DNA from: CADEDH01 sp965262175
GTDB taxonomy: Bacteria > Actinomycetota > Acidimicrobiia > Acidimicrobiales > SZUA-35
Direction: 5' to 3'
Length of the DNA stretch: 64,000 nt
NCBI GenBank assembly: GCA_965262175.1
Contig: CBDHES010000002.1
Coordinates: 2,480,001 to 2,544,000, forward strand
Every line of letters begins with the position of its first letter. The stretch's first letter is position 1. The notes beneath the pieces were generated by a model, which saw only the letters and a list, made by a program, of their open reading frames with translations, made no database searches and was not told where the DNA came from. This document shows positions 9,441 to 18,100 of the stretch, piece after piece. The translations under genes were made by a program, and so were the position numbers.

Positions 9441-11624
9441 TCAGGCGGTCGGGGCCGTCGAGACCGACCTGGGTGTCGGCGGCGGCCAGTGGGGGTCGGT
9501 CCGATCGAGGTCGATGTCCGGCCGATCGTCGCCGTCCCGGCTCCGGTGGGGGCCGATGGCCATCGCCGGGAGGATGACGATCGAGGCCAGCCAGCTGAGG
9601 CCGACGATGGTGGCCAGGAGCACGCCGACCACGACGTAGGGGACCAGCGAGGACAGCACGAGGGGGGCGAACCCTATGGCGATCACGATCGCGTTGCGAG
9701 TCAGAGCCCGGGCCGGCTCCTGGTAGTAGGCGGCGATGGCGGCGACCGGTGATCCGAGGCGGGCCACCAGCTGGCGGTACCGCTCGGTGAAGTGGATGGC
9801 GAAGTCGACCCCGATGCCCAACACGAGGGTCGACAGGACGGCCACCGGCATGTCGACGTCGCGCCCGATGGCGACCATCGCGCCGTAGACCACCACGATC
9901 GTCCACAGCACGGGGATCATGGCCAGGATCGCCCACCGGGGCGATCGGAACAGCCCGACCAGGAGCACGAACACGGCGACCAGGGTGGTGGCGAAGCCGA
10001 CCAGCATCCCCGACACCATCTTCTGCTGCCACGTGAGGTTCAGGTAGGCCTCGCCGGCCCAAGCCAGCTCGACGGTGTCGATCGGGCGGTCGGCCAGGAA
10101 CTCGTCGGCGTGGTCGACGACGTTCGACATGGCCGTGTTGTCGCCGGTCCGCAGCTGGAGCCTGATGTTGGCGACGTCACCGGCCCGGAGCGTCGGGTAG
10201 TCGCCGTCGAGGTAGGTCTGGACGGCGCCGACCTCGGGGTGGGTGCGCAGGTGATCGGCCAGGTCGCCGACGGCCGACCGGGTCTCGGCGGCGTCGAGGT
10301 CGCCGGTGGCGACCAGGCTGGCGGTGAACGTGCCGGGGAGCGCCTGGCCGAGCCGCTCGGTGGCCTGCCGGACCTCGTGATCGGCCCGGAACCATCGGAC
10401 CGGGTTGTCGTTGACCGTGGCCATCGTGAGCAGGGGAGCAGCGGCCCCGGCGAGGACGGCGGCGACGGCCAGGATCGCCCAGCGACGGCGGCCGACCAAC
10501 CGGCCGACGGCGGGGAGGAACGACCGGCCGGTCCCGTCGGCCCGGGCCGTGGCCCCCAGCCGGCGTTCGTCGATGAGGGCCAGCATCGCCGGGAGGAGCG
10601 TCACGGTCAGCAGCCAGGCCAGGAGGACGCCGAAGGCCACGAAGGCTCCGAACAGGCGGACCGGGGGGATCGGGACCAGCACCAGCGTGGCGAAGCCGGC
10701 AGCGGTGGTCAGCGAGGTGTAGCCGATGGGCCGGCCGAGGGCGCCGATGACGGCCAGGACGGTACCGTCGCGGTCCCGGCCCCGGTAGTCGTCGAAGAAC
10801 TCGCTCAGCACGTGGACGCTGTCGAGGATGGCGATCGGCATCAGGAAGATCGGGATCATCGAGCTCATGATGTGGAGGGTGTTCCCCGACCCGACGAGCA
10901 GTCCCATCGTGATGATCACGGTCGCCATGGCCAACGCCATCGCCGGCAGGACCAGGCGGAGCCGGCGGAAGAAGGCGTAGAGCAGGGCGAAGACCAGCGC
11001 CCCGGCCAGGGGAGCGAAGACCGCCATCTGGATGAACATCTGTTGGCCGAAGGCGTCCTCGGCCAGCGGTTGGCCGGCGATCGCCACCTCCCGTCCGGCG
11101 ACCGCCGGCTCGCTGGCGATCAGCGACCGGGCGGCGTCGGCGACGTCGGTCGCCGCCCCCTTGTCGACGATGGCGACGTAGAACGCGGCCCCCGGCTCGT
11201 CGGCGAACAGCACGCTGCCGCCCAGCACCGGATCGGCCTCGATCCCCGAGATGACCGCCTCCACGTCGGCATCGGTGAGCGGAGGCCGGTCGAACGCCGA
11301 CGCCGGGCTGACGGTGGCCTCGGCCACCACGTCGGGCCGGGCGGTCAGCCCCCGATGGATGCGGTCGATCGCCGCCAGGGAAGCCTGGTCGTCGACCGGG
11401 CCGAACAACCCGACGACGATCATCGGGTGGACGCCGAGGTCGTCCCGCAGCTCGGCGTTGCGGACCCGCACCGGGTCGTCGCTGGGCAACATGTTCTCGG
11501 GGTCGGTGTCGACCTGGAGTCGGAGGAACCCGAACGAGGCGAGCACCACGGCCCCGGCGACGAGCCAGGCGACGGTACGGGCCCGCCGCAACGACCAGGC
11601 GGCCAGGGTCTGGCTGATGTTCAT
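9441..11624 (-). CDS. MMPL/RND-superfamily (HAE3-type) transporter
   Basis: A 727-residue membrane protein with the duplicated RND layout. TM1 (TVAWLVAGAVVLASFGFLRL) is followed by an outer domain (VDTDPENMLPSDDPVRVRNAEL), then a five-to-six-helix block with the sterol-sensing-like region MIPIFLMPIAILDSVHVLSEFFDDY. A cytoplasmic link leads into a second copy (SLVATGDLD... then VLSTLVLGIGVDFAIHFTERY, ending in a hydrophobic block and short tail). Relatives export lipids, hopanoids or carotenoid-like molecules; the substrate here is unknown. The ATG at 11624 is chosen because GGAGGAG lies upstream and TM1 begins at residue 16. It is the last gene of the operon with the cupredoxin and lipoprotein, so it may act on envelope redox components. 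Confidence 0.88.
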   Translation of the reverse strand: MNISQTLAAWSLRRARTVAWLVAGAVVLASFGFLRLQVDTDPENMLPSDDPVRVRNAELRDDLGVHPMIVVGLFGPVDDQASLAAIDRIHRGLTARPDVVAEATVSPASAFDRPPLTDADVEAVISGIEADPVLGGSVLFADEPGAAFYVAIVDKGAATDVADAARSLIASEPAVAGREVAIAGQPLAEDAFGQQMFIQMAVFAPLAGALVFALLYAFFRRLRLVLPAMALAMATVIITMGLLVGSGNTLHIMSSMIPIFLMPIAILDSVHVLSEFFDDYRGRDRDGTVLAVIGALGRPIGYTSLTTAAGFATLVLVPIPPVRLFGAFVAFGVLLAWLLTVTLLPAMLALIDERRLGATARADGTGRSFLPAVGRLVGRRRWAILAVAAVLAGAAAPLLTMATVNDNPVRWFRADHEVRQATERLGQALPGTFTASLVATGDLDAAETRSAVGDLADHLRTHPEVGAVQTYLDGDYPTLRAGDVANIRLQLRTGDNTAMSNVVDHADEFLADRPIDTVELAWAGEAYLNLTWQQKMVSGMLVGFATTLVAVFVLLVGLFRSPRWAILAMIPVLWTIVVVYGAMVAIGRDVDMPVAVLSTLVLGIGVDFAIHFTERYRQLVARLGSPVAAIAAYYQEPARALTRNAIVIAIGFAPLVLSSLVPYVVVGVLLATIVGLSWLASIVILPAMAIGPHRSRDGDDRPDIDLDRTDPHWPPPTPRSVSTAPTA

Positions 11625-11727
11625 CTTCGATCTCCTCCACTCACCTCGGCGAGACGAACCAGGGCCGGCGGCCGGTCGGGGCCGCCCGACTCCGCGTCGG
11701 GCAGCCCGTCCGACCGGGACCGTCCGC

Positions 11728-12717
11728 TCAGTACCCGTCGTCCTCTTCGACGGGATCGGCGGAGCTCTCGTCGTCGGTGGTGCCGGCGGTGGCACCATCG
11801 GCATCGATCAGGCTGCCGTCGGGAGCGACGGCGAACCAGACGTTACCCGACGCCTGGCCGTTGATGTCCCCGGGGCCGGCGTCGCCGGCGAACCGGTACA
11901 GCGGCCAGATCCCGGCCTGCAGCTGGAAGGCCCCGTCGGGTCGCTCGGCCACCGAGTAGAGGGCCGGATCGAGGCCGGCCGGAAGGTCGGGCCCGTCGAC
12001 GATGACCGGCGGCCAGGCGTCGGCGCAGGCGTCGGTGCAGGTCGGCGACCCGTCGCTGTCGTCGGTGAAGCCGTAGAGGGTCAGGCCGCCCTCGTCGACC
12101 AGGACGTCGCCGAGCTCGGTCGCGCCGACGGTGATCGCGGCGTCGCCAGTCCCACCGTCGGCCTCGCCGTCGGGCTCGCCGGCGGCCTCACCGTCGGTGG
12201 CTGGGGCCGCGGCCGCGGCGTCGGTGATCAGGCGGCCGTCGACGTCGACGGCGAACCAGACCTCGCCCGAGCCCTGGCCGTTGGTGTCGCCGGGGACGGC
12301 ATCGCCGGCGAAGTAGTACAGCGGCCACTGGCCGGCCACCAGCTGGAGCTGGCCATCGTCACGCTGCGTCGTGGCGAAGATCCCGAAGTCGAGCCCCGGC
12401 CCGGCCGTCCAGTTCTCCGAGACGATGACCGGAGGCCATGCCTCGGCGCAGGTGCCATAGCAGGCGCTGATCGCATCGATGTCGTTGGTGAACCCGTAGA
12501 GGGTCCGCCCGTCGGGGCCGACGAGGATGCTGCCCAGCTCGGTCTCGGCGGCGAGCACGTCGACCGAGCCAGGCGTCGGGGCGGCAGCCGGGGCTGCAGC
12601 GGTGACCGGTGCGGCGGCCTGATCGGCCTCCGAGGAGTCGGAGCCGCAGGCCGAGACGGCGAGGGCGATGGCCGCCGCCCCGAGGGCGAGGCGGCGAGAG
12701 AGGGGCGCGATGGACAT
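11728..12717 (-). CDS. lipoprotein with two COG4315-type secreted repeats
   Basis: A 329-residue lipoprotein with lipobox AVSAC (Cys24). Two homologous domains follow (about 55-165 and 195-310). Each reads roughly LG.iLV...G.TLYGFT.D....C...CA.AWPPVI, then QL.AG.WPLY.FAGDA.PGD.NGQ.SG.VWFAV, the signature of the Lipoprotein_15 / COG4315 repeat. Each domain has two cysteines in the C(3)C pattern, probably a disulfide or metal site. Function is unknown in the family; it is often found near cupredoxins and cytochromes, which holds here. The tail is acidic and low-complexity (ESSADPVEEDDGY). Confidence 0.88.
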   Translation of the reverse strand: MSIAPLSRRLALGAAAIALAVSACGSDSSEADQAAAPVTAAAPAAAPTPGSVDVLAAETELGSILVGPDGRTLYGFTNDIDAISACYGTCAEAWPPVIVSENWTAGPGLDFGIFATTQRDDGQLQLVAGQWPLYYFAGDAVPGDTNGQGSGEVWFAVDVDGRLITDAAAAAPATDGEAAGEPDGEADGGTGDAAITVGATELGDVLVDEGGLTLYGFTDDSDGSPTCTDACADAWPPVIVDGPDLPAGLDPALYSVAERPDGAFQLQAGIWPLYRFAGDAGPGDINGQASGNVWFAVAPDGSLIDADGATAGTTDDESSADPVEEDDGY

Positions 12718-12768
12718 GGTTGGGTTGTCTCCTGGGTGTTGGTCGGTTCTGGGGTCGGTCGGGGCCGT

Positions 12769-13227
12769 TCAGCCCTGGACCACCAACTCGCCGGTCATCG
12801 ACGGGTGGATGGTGCAGAAGAACGAGTACGAGCCAGGGGCGGCCGGTGCCGTGACGGCCACCGACCCGCCGCCGTCGATCACGCCGGTGTCGAGACCACC
12901 GGCGTCGAAGGTGAGCGTGTGAGGGGCGGTGTCGGCGTTCGTCACGACCAGGGCCTGCCCCGGCGTGAGAGCCAGCTGGCCGCCGAAGGCGAAGTCCCGG
13001 ATCTCGATGAGGGCCGGCTCGGCCGGAGCGGGGGCCGGCGCTGCCCCCGGCGCTGCCGGGGTCGTGGCGGCCGGCTGGCCATAGGCATCGTCGGCCGGGG
13101 CGGCCACGGCGGTGGCGCCGGGCGCCGCACCGGTGGCCGGCGGGTTGGAATCGGGCCGGGCGAGGGCGATCCCCGCAGCCAGCGAGCCGGAGACGATGAG
13201 TACGAGGGTGACGGTGATCTTGTTCAT
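12769..13227 (-). CDS. secreted plastocyanin-like cupredoxin
   Basis: A 152-residue exported protein: N-terminal hydrophobic segment MNKITVTLVLIVSGSLAAG, an Ala/Pro-rich linker (about 30-70), then a single cupredoxin domain. The type-1 copper ligands appear intact: His103 (APHTL), Cys138, His141 and Met144 (FFCTIHPSM). It should shuttle electrons, or bind copper, on the outer face of the membrane. It sits between the DUF6529-like membrane protein and the COG4315 lipoprotein, all in the same direction with gaps of 50-72 bases. No lipobox cysteine is seen, so it is tethered by its signal anchor or secreted. Confidence 0.9.
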   Translation of the reverse strand: MNKITVTLVLIVSGSLAAGIALARPDSNPPATGAAPGATAVAAPADDAYGQPAATTPAAPGAAPAPAPAEPALIEIRDFAFGGQLALTPGQALVVTNADTAPHTLTFDAGGLDTGVIDGGGSVAVTAPAAPGSYSFFCTIHPSMTGELVVQG

Positions 13228-13298
13228 GGGAACGGGTTCCTTGTCTTGCTGGTGGAGATGGTGAGGTCGTGGGCGGCTGGTGGCGGCCCGTTCGAGCG

Positions 13299-13919
13299 CT
13301 ACAGCGCCGGGAAGCCGATCGTCGTGAAGTACCAGAGCGACGACGTGAGCCAGACCCCGGTCAGCAGGGCGAAGAGGGTGCCGCCCACGACCGGCAGGGA
13401 CCAGCCGGGCAGGCGGTCGAATCGGAGGACGAGCAGCTTGGTGGTCAGGGCGCCGTAGAAGGCACAGCCGAGCAGCGAGTGGGCCAGGACCCGGGTCGTG
13501 GTGGTCTGGAACCCCAGCGCCCACAGGCAGTGATAGGCGACCGGCAGGGTGAAGAAGAACGCCACCGTCCCGATCCACCGGTGGGCCGGGCCGAGCCAGC
13601 CAGGGGCGGCCCCGAAGCCGGGCAGGCGACCCCACAGCCACGCCGCCGAGGCGGCCTGGAGCAGACCGAGCGCAGCGGCAACGGTGGTGAACCACGCCTT
13701 CATGGCCAGCGTCGACGAGAAGCCGAAGTCGTAGATCAGCTCCCGGGTGGGGGTGTGGACCCGTCCGTACACACCGAGCGACAACGCCACCGCGCCGCCG
13801 ATGGCCGCCGCGACCAGCAGCGGTGTGACCGATCGAGGTGAGGGGGCGAGGGAGGGGGTTGCCCAGCCGTCGACCGGCGATGCGGTGGTCGAGGGAGGGG
13901 GGCTCGGTGTGGTGCTCAT
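13299..13919 (-). CDS. multi-pass membrane protein, DUF6529-like
   Basis: A 206-residue protein with five or six hydrophobic segments (LLVAAAIGGAVALSLGVYG; FTTVAAALGLLQAASAAWLW; IGTVAFFFTLPVAYHCLWALG; and others). Conserved-looking residues include His in GPAHRW, His-Cys in VAYHCLW and His in LAHSLLG, spaced as in b-type cytochrome-like bundles, so haem binding is conceivable but not shown. The layout resembles the DUF6529 family that travels with cupredoxins in actinobacteria. First gene of the envelope redox operon, placed behind three 22-bp repeats. Confidence 0.7.
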   Translation of the reverse strand: MSTTPSPPPSTTASPVDGWATPSLAPSPRSVTPLLVAAAIGGAVALSLGVYGRVHTPTRELIYDFGFSSTLAMKAWFTTVAAALGLLQAASAAWLWGRLPGFGAAPGWLGPAHRWIGTVAFFFTLPVAYHCLWALGFQTTTTRVLAHSLLGCAFYGALTTKLLVLRFDRLPGWSLPVVGGTLFALLTGVWLTSSLWYFTTIGFPAL

Positions 13920-13941
13920 GGGGAAGCACCCTCACCGGGGC

Positions 13942-13993
13942 CGGTGTCACGGCCCTGTCGGCGCGGTGTCAGGGCCCTGTCGGCCCGGTGTCA
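13942..13993. repeat. 22-bp direct repeats (CGGTGTCA core) upstream of the cupredoxin operon
   Basis: Three copies of CGGTGTCA start at 13942, 13964 and 13986, exactly 22 bp apart. The first two units share CGGTGTCAnGGCCCTGTCGG. A spacing of two helical turns fits cooperative binding of a regulator on one DNA face. The array lies 23 bp upstream of the DUF6529-like gene (minus strand) and 46 bp upstream of the small rightward ORF at 14039. Confidence 0.7.
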
Positions 13994-14026
13994 CCGGGGT
14001 GAGAGCCGAATGAAAGCGGTCGGTCC

Positions 14027-14032
14027 TAGGTT
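14027..14032 (+). promoter_or_regulatory. leaderless -10 box (TAGGTT) for the small ORF at 14039
   Basis: TAGGTT ends 6 bases before the GTG at 14039 and there is no ribosome binding site. The same hexamer and spacing precede the gene at 25611. Confidence 0.5.
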
Positions 14033-14038
14033 CGCACC

Positions 14039-14323
14039 GTGGATCAGGTCCGCTGGATCGAGGCCCCCGTCGAGCCCGAGCTGCACGTCGAGTTGGCCCC
14101 CTACGATCACCATCGATTCGACGTCGCCGGCACCGACGCCGTCCTGATCACCTACCTCCGGGCGGCCAACCCCGGGAGGGGGGTGCTGGCGGTGATGCAC
14201 GCCGCGGCGTCACGCCACCCGGCGGTCCCCGACGCGGTCAACGAGCGGTTGGGTCGCCTGATCTGGCGGCCGGCCCGCCCTCCCGAGACCGTCGACCCGA
14301 CCGGTACCCCATCGGCCCCGTGA
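14039..14323 (+). CDS. small hypothetical protein
   Basis: A 94-residue product of unknown function. The sequence (ELHVELAPYDHHRFDVAGTD; VLITYLRAANPGRGVLAVMH) looks like a small alpha/beta domain with no membrane segment. Support for a real gene comes from a leaderless promoter signature directly before its GTG and from its fit between the neighbouring genes: it ends 6 bases before the convergent stop of the BTAD-hydrolase gene. I cannot assign a family. Confidence 0.5.
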   Translation: MDQVRWIEAPVEPELHVELAPYDHHRFDVAGTDAVLITYLRAANPGRGVLAVMHAAASRHPAVPDAVNERLGRLIWRPARPPETVDPTGTPSAP

Positions 14324-14329
14324 TCGCCC

Positions 14330-16030
14330 TCAGCGATCGTCGGCCAGGAACGCCCCGGTCTCGGCGAGGAACCGCTCCCAGGCCGGCTCGGTCTCGGTGA
14401 GGATGTGGTTGCGGCTTTCGAGGGGTACCAGCTCGCTGTCGGGGATGAGCGCCGCCAGCTCGCGGGCGTTGGTGAACGGGACCCGGATCTCGTTCCGGGC
14501 GTGCATCACCAACGTCGGGCAGCTGACACGTGGTGCCAGGTCGGTGACGTCGATGCCGGCGAAGACCTCCATGAACCGGACGGCGTTCTCGGGCGAGCAG
14601 GTTCGCCGCTGGAGCTCGTTGAACGCCTCCCACTGCTCGCGGGTGCCCTCCGGCATGAACTGGGCGGTGAAGACCTGGCGGAAGGTCGGTTCGTCGGTGC
14701 CCCATCCGACCCGGGCCAGCTCGAGGTGGAGGTCGGCCTCCCGTTGGGCCTCCGGGGTGGCGGCCCGGACGCCGCGGCCTCGGGCGTAGGCACCGAACAG
14801 CACCAGCCGGGACACGCGCTCGGGGTGGCGGACGGCGTAGGCGATGGCCACCGCTCCCCCCTGGGAGACCCCGAGGAGGGGGAACCGGTCGAGCCCCATC
14901 GCGTCGATGACCGAGGCCAGATCGTCGACCCAGGCATCGAAGGTGAACCGCTCGACCTCCCAGTCCGACAGCCCACATCCCCGCTCGTCGTAGCGCACCA
15001 GGGTGTGCTGGCGGGAGAGTCCGGTGTTCCAGTGTCGCCACACCGGGCTCTCCCAGTCGTAGTCGAGGTGGGTCATCCAGTTGGCCGCCTTGACCAGCGG
15101 CGGACCGGTCCCGGAGAAGGCGTAGGCCAGCATCGTCCCGTCGGGCGTGGTGCAGAGCTGGATCCGTTGCCGCGTCCCGGTCGTCGTCGGGTCGGTGGCC
15201 GGTGGTGCCGTGGCGGCCGGCCCCACGCCGACCTCGGCGGGCTCACCATGGGCCGCAGTGTCGGGCGGTCCGCTCGGTTCGCCCGCCCCCCGGGCGGTGG
15301 GCACGATCAGGGTCTGGGCGAGGATCGCCATCTCCAGGTTCCGCAGATCGATCGACGGGTCGACGCCGAGGTCGTCGAGCAGCCGCCGGCGGAGGTCGGC
15401 GAAGGCGCCGAGGGCGTCGGCCTGGCGACCGGTGGCGTAGAGGGCCCGCATGAGGGTGCCGACCGGATGCTCGCGGTAGGGGTGGCTGTGGACGAGTTGC
15501 TCGGCGGCGGCGATCGCCTCGGCGGAGCGACCGAGCTCGAGGAAGGAGTCGGCCAGGACCTCGGCCGCTTCGAGGCGGAGGTCGATCAGTCGCTGGCGCT
15601 CGGCTTCGACGTCGGGATGATCGAGATCGGCCAGCGGGGTGCCCCGCCAGAGATCGAGGGCCTCGGTGGCCAGAGCCGGTCGGTGCTCGATCGGCTCCGC
15701 CCGGAGGCGGGTCACCAGCGACTCGTACCGCCCGAGGTCGAGATGCTCCTCGGGGCAGCTCAGGGCGTAGCCGTGGGCCTCGGTGTCGATCGACAGCGGG
15801 TCGCCGAGCATCCGCCGCAGGCGGGAGACGTTGGTGTGGACGGTGCCGGCCGGATCACGGGGTGGCTGGTCGCCCCAGATCAGCTCGGCGATGCGCTCGA
15901 CCTCGACCACCCGACCGCGGCTCAGACCGAGGACGACCAGCAGCTGTCGCTGTCGACGCGACGGCAGCTCGATCCGGATTCCCTCGGGGTCGATCAGCTC
16001 GACCGGCCCGAGCAAGGCCAACCTCACCAC
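14330..16030 (-). CDS. BTAD-type transcriptional regulator fused to an alpha/beta hydrolase
   Basis: A 566-residue two-part protein. Residues 1-95 form an OmpR-like winged helix (VRLALLGPVELIDPEG; VSRLRRMLGDPLSID) and about 95-245 a bacterial transcriptional activation domain of helical repeats, as in SARP/AfsR regulators. After a Pro/Ala/Thr linker comes a complete alpha/beta hydrolase (about 285-566). It has nucleophile Ser389 in GVSQGGA, the GRG/DERGCGLS strand region, and a late histidine in ESRNHIL. This suggests a regulator that binds or cleaves a small acyl/ester signal. Starts at GTG with a GGGAG ribosome site; its promoter region faces the aldolase operon. Confidence 0.88.
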   Translation of the reverse strand: MVRLALLGPVELIDPEGIRIELPSRRQRQLLVVLGLSRGRVVEVERIAELIWGDQPPRDPAGTVHTNVSRLRRMLGDPLSIDTEAHGYALSCPEEHLDLGRYESLVTRLRAEPIEHRPALATEALDLWRGTPLADLDHPDVEAERQRLIDLRLEAAEVLADSFLELGRSAEAIAAAEQLVHSHPYREHPVGTLMRALYATGRQADALGAFADLRRRLLDDLGVDPSIDLRNLEMAILAQTLIVPTARGAGEPSGPPDTAAHGEPAEVGVGPAATAPPATDPTTTGTRQRIQLCTTPDGTMLAYAFSGTGPPLVKAANWMTHLDYDWESPVWRHWNTGLSRQHTLVRYDERGCGLSDWEVERFTFDAWVDDLASVIDAMGLDRFPLLGVSQGGAVAIAYAVRHPERVSRLVLFGAYARGRGVRAATPEAQREADLHLELARVGWGTDEPTFRQVFTAQFMPEGTREQWEAFNELQRRTCSPENAVRFMEVFAGIDVTDLAPRVSCPTLVMHARNEIRVPFTNARELAALIPDSELVPLESRNHILTETEPAWERFLAETGAFLADDR

Positions 16031-16091
16031 AGCACTCCCACTCTCTCAGCACGACAAGTATGGCAGTGCGGTGTCGGACCGCCGAGCGAGG

Positions 16092-16097
16092 TACGGT
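16092..16097 (+). promoter_or_regulatory. leaderless -10 box (TACGGT) for the aldolase operon
   Basis: TACGGT ends 7 bases before the GTG at 16105; no ribosome binding site lies between. Confidence 0.5.
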
Positions 16098-16104
16098 TCG
16101 GCCC

Positions 16105-16881
16105 GTGCGACCCAATCCAGTGAAGGAGCGGCTGGCGGCGGGGGAGTCCGCCTTCGGGACGATGGTGTTCGAGCTGCTGGCTCCCGGGCTTCCCCAGATC
16201 CTGTCGTCGGCCGGAGCCGAGTTCGTGTTCTACGACATGGAACACAGCGGGTTCTCGATGGCCGAGGTCAAGACCCAGCTGGCGCTGTGCCGGGGCCTCG
16301 ACCTGGTCCCGCTGGTCCGCCCGCCGGCCGTCACCTATCCCGACGCCGCCCAGCTCCTCGACCTCGGAGCGATGGGCCTGTTGTTCCAGATGTGCGAGAC
16401 CGCCGAGCAGGCCGAGGAGCTGGTCCGGTGGACCCGCTACCCGCCCGAGGGGCGTCGGGGGGCGATGTTCGGCGGGGCCCACGACGACTACTCCTCGACC
16501 CCGGTCCCCGACATCATCGCCGGGGCCCACGACCGGACCATGGTCTGCGTGCTGATCGAGTCGGCCCGGGGCATCGCCAACGCCGAGGAGATCATGTCGG
16601 TCCCCGGCGTCGACGTCGGCCACCTGGGCCACGGCGACCTGTCGCTGTCGCTCGAGGTGCCGGGCCAGACCGACCACCCGTCGATGACCGCAGCGATCGA
16701 CACGCTGCTGTCGGCCTGTGACCGCCACGGCAAGGCCGCGGCCTGCCTCGCCGGTTCGGTCGAGATCGGCCGGGACTGGCTGGCCCGCGGATTCCGGATG
16801 ATCAGCTACAGCTACGACATCGGCTTGTTGACTTCGGCCCTGGCCCAGGGGCTCGACCAGCTGAAGGGGGAGGAAGCGTGA
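16105..16881 (+). CDS. HpcH/HpaI aldolase-family protein
   Basis: A 258-residue TIM-barrel class II pyruvate aldolase relative (2-keto-3-deoxy acid aldolase / citrate-lyase-beta superfamily). Visible landmarks are FGTMVFELLAPGLPQ near the start, the metal-side sequence FVFYDMEHSGFS, the arginine loop PLVRPPAV, and CVLIESARGIANAEEI with the metal-binding glutamate. HpaI-type enzymes cleave or form 4-hydroxy-2-oxoacids using divalent metal. The stop codon overlaps the start of the PhyH-type dioxygenase gene (TGATG), so the two probably act on one pathway; the substrate is unknown. Confidence 0.85.
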   Translation: MRPNPVKERLAAGESAFGTMVFELLAPGLPQILSSAGAEFVFYDMEHSGFSMAEVKTQLALCRGLDLVPLVRPPAVTYPDAAQLLDLGAMGLLFQMCETAEQAEELVRWTRYPPEGRRGAMFGGAHDDYSSTPVPDIIAGAHDRTMVCVLIESARGIANAEEIMSVPGVDVGHLGHGDLSLSLEVPGQTDHPSMTAAIDTLLSACDRHGKAAACLAGSVEIGRDWLARGFRMISYSYDIGLLTSALAQGLDQLKGEEA

Positions 16882-17678
16882 TGTTGACCGAGGCCCAGAT
16901 CACCGACTTCGTCGACCGGGGGTGGGTGGTGGTCCCCGATGCGCTCACCGCGGCCGAGGTGCGGATCGTCGCCGATGCCGCCCTCGACGTGGTGCAACGG
17001 CCAGGGCCGGAGGTCGGCCGGGAGGCCGATGGCAGCCCCCACGTGTGTTGGGGGATGCACCTGTTCGACGATCGGCTGGCCGCCCTGGCCCGCCACCCGG
17101 AGCTGATCGAGCCGAGCCGGCAGCTGCTCGGGTCCGACGTGTACGTCCACCAGTCCCGGATCAACCTCAAGCAGACCAACGGCTCGGTCGTGGCCTGGCA
17201 CCAGGACTTCGGCACCTATCACCGGGTCGACGGCGTGCCCGAGCCGCGGGGAATCATGATCGCCGTCTTCTGCGACGACGTGTCCGACGTCAACGCTCCA
17301 CTGCTGGCGGTGCCCGGCTCTCATCGGGAGGGCCTGGTGTCGACCGCCGCCGTCGACCCCGATGCCCCCGACCACGCCGAGGTGGCCCGCTACCGCTACG
17401 ACATCACGACCGAGACGATGGCCCGGCTCGTCGAAACCCATGGCCTGGAGGCGATCACCGCCCCTGCCGGTTCGGTGTTGTTCATGGACATGACCGTGGT
17501 CCACGGGTCGTCGGTGAACATCAGCCCCCTCCGACGGATGGTGCTCTACCTCAACGTCTGCCCGGTCGACAACCAGGGTCGATCCTTCGCCCGGCCCGAG
17601 TACTACGCCGCCCGCTCGTTCGATCCGATCGAGCCACTGGGGCCCGACTGTCTCCTGGATGCAGCCGCCGGCCGGTAG
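16881..17678 (+). CDS. phytanoyl-CoA dioxygenase (PhyH) family protein
   Basis: A 265-residue Fe(II)/2-oxoglutarate-dependent oxygenase. The iron triad is complete: His107 and Asp109 in WHQDFG, and the distal His208 in VVHGSSVN, followed by a basic residue (RRMV) suited to 2-oxoglutarate binding. PhyH relatives hydroxylate acyl-CoAs, compatible solutes such as ectoine, or halogenate; this member's substrate is not evident. The ATG overlapping the aldolase stop is chosen because GGGGGAGG is 7 bases upstream; a GTG one codon earlier is also possible. Confidence 0.88.
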   Translation: MLTEAQITDFVDRGWVVVPDALTAAEVRIVADAALDVVQRPGPEVGREADGSPHVCWGMHLFDDRLAALARHPELIEPSRQLLGSDVYVHQSRINLKQTNGSVVAWHQDFGTYHRVDGVPEPRGIMIAVFCDDVSDVNAPLLAVPGSHREGLVSTAAVDPDAPDHAEVARYRYDITTETMARLVETHGLEAITAPAGSVLFMDMTVVHGSSVNISPLRRMVLYLNVCPVDNQGRSFARPEYYAARSFDPIEPLGPDCLLDAAAGR

Positions 17679-18100
17679 CGGCGTCGAGGTCCACCGCAAT
17701 TCGCTCACCGCCCGGCTGTCGATCGATCTGCCGACGGGGAACGACGTCGACCGCCTGTTCGAGCTGATCGGGGGCGATGACCGCTCGGCGATCTGCGCCA
17801 CGTTGATCTGGGACGGACCGGAGGACCGGGTCGACACCGAGGAGTGGGTCGAGAAGTGCCGGACCCCTACGGCGCGTTCGGCTTCCACTGGGTGCTCCGG
17901 GATCGCACCGGTGACCTCACCGGGATGGCCGGGCTCGCCCTGGGCGCGATCGGCACCCGCCCGAGCGGCGTGCCGGGCCGGGGTGACGTCGGCTATTGGC
18001 TCGGCCGCCCCTACTGGCGGCAGGGCCTGATGTCCGAGGCACTGGGAGGCCTGATCGGAGTCTGCGCCTCCGAGTTCGACTACGCCAAGGTCGACCGTCC
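17659..18100 (+). pseudogene. GNAT-type acetyltransferase remnant, frameshifted and 3'-truncated
   Basis: From 17659 the frame reads as the N-terminal half of a ribosomal-protein-alanine-acetyltransferase-like GNAT (TARLSIDLPTGNDVDRLFEL; CATLIWDGPEDRVDTEEWVE). Near 17861 the coding sense jumps to another frame, continuing DPYGAFGFHWVLRDRTGDL and then GDVGYWLGRPYWRQGLMSEA, the acetyl-CoA-binding region. Adding one G at 17861 would restore CRDPYGAF. Homology stops at about 18090 (EFDYAKV), before the final GNAT strands, where the opposite-strand LysR tail begins. It therefore has both a frameshift and a lost 3' end. Either gene decay or assembly error would explain it. Confidence 0.7.

Noticed and set aside
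11251..13458. 735-codon plus-strand frame over the cupredoxin operon
   Set aside because: It is antisense to four well-supported genes and has no recognisable domain; only the minus-strand genes show signal peptides and metal ligands.
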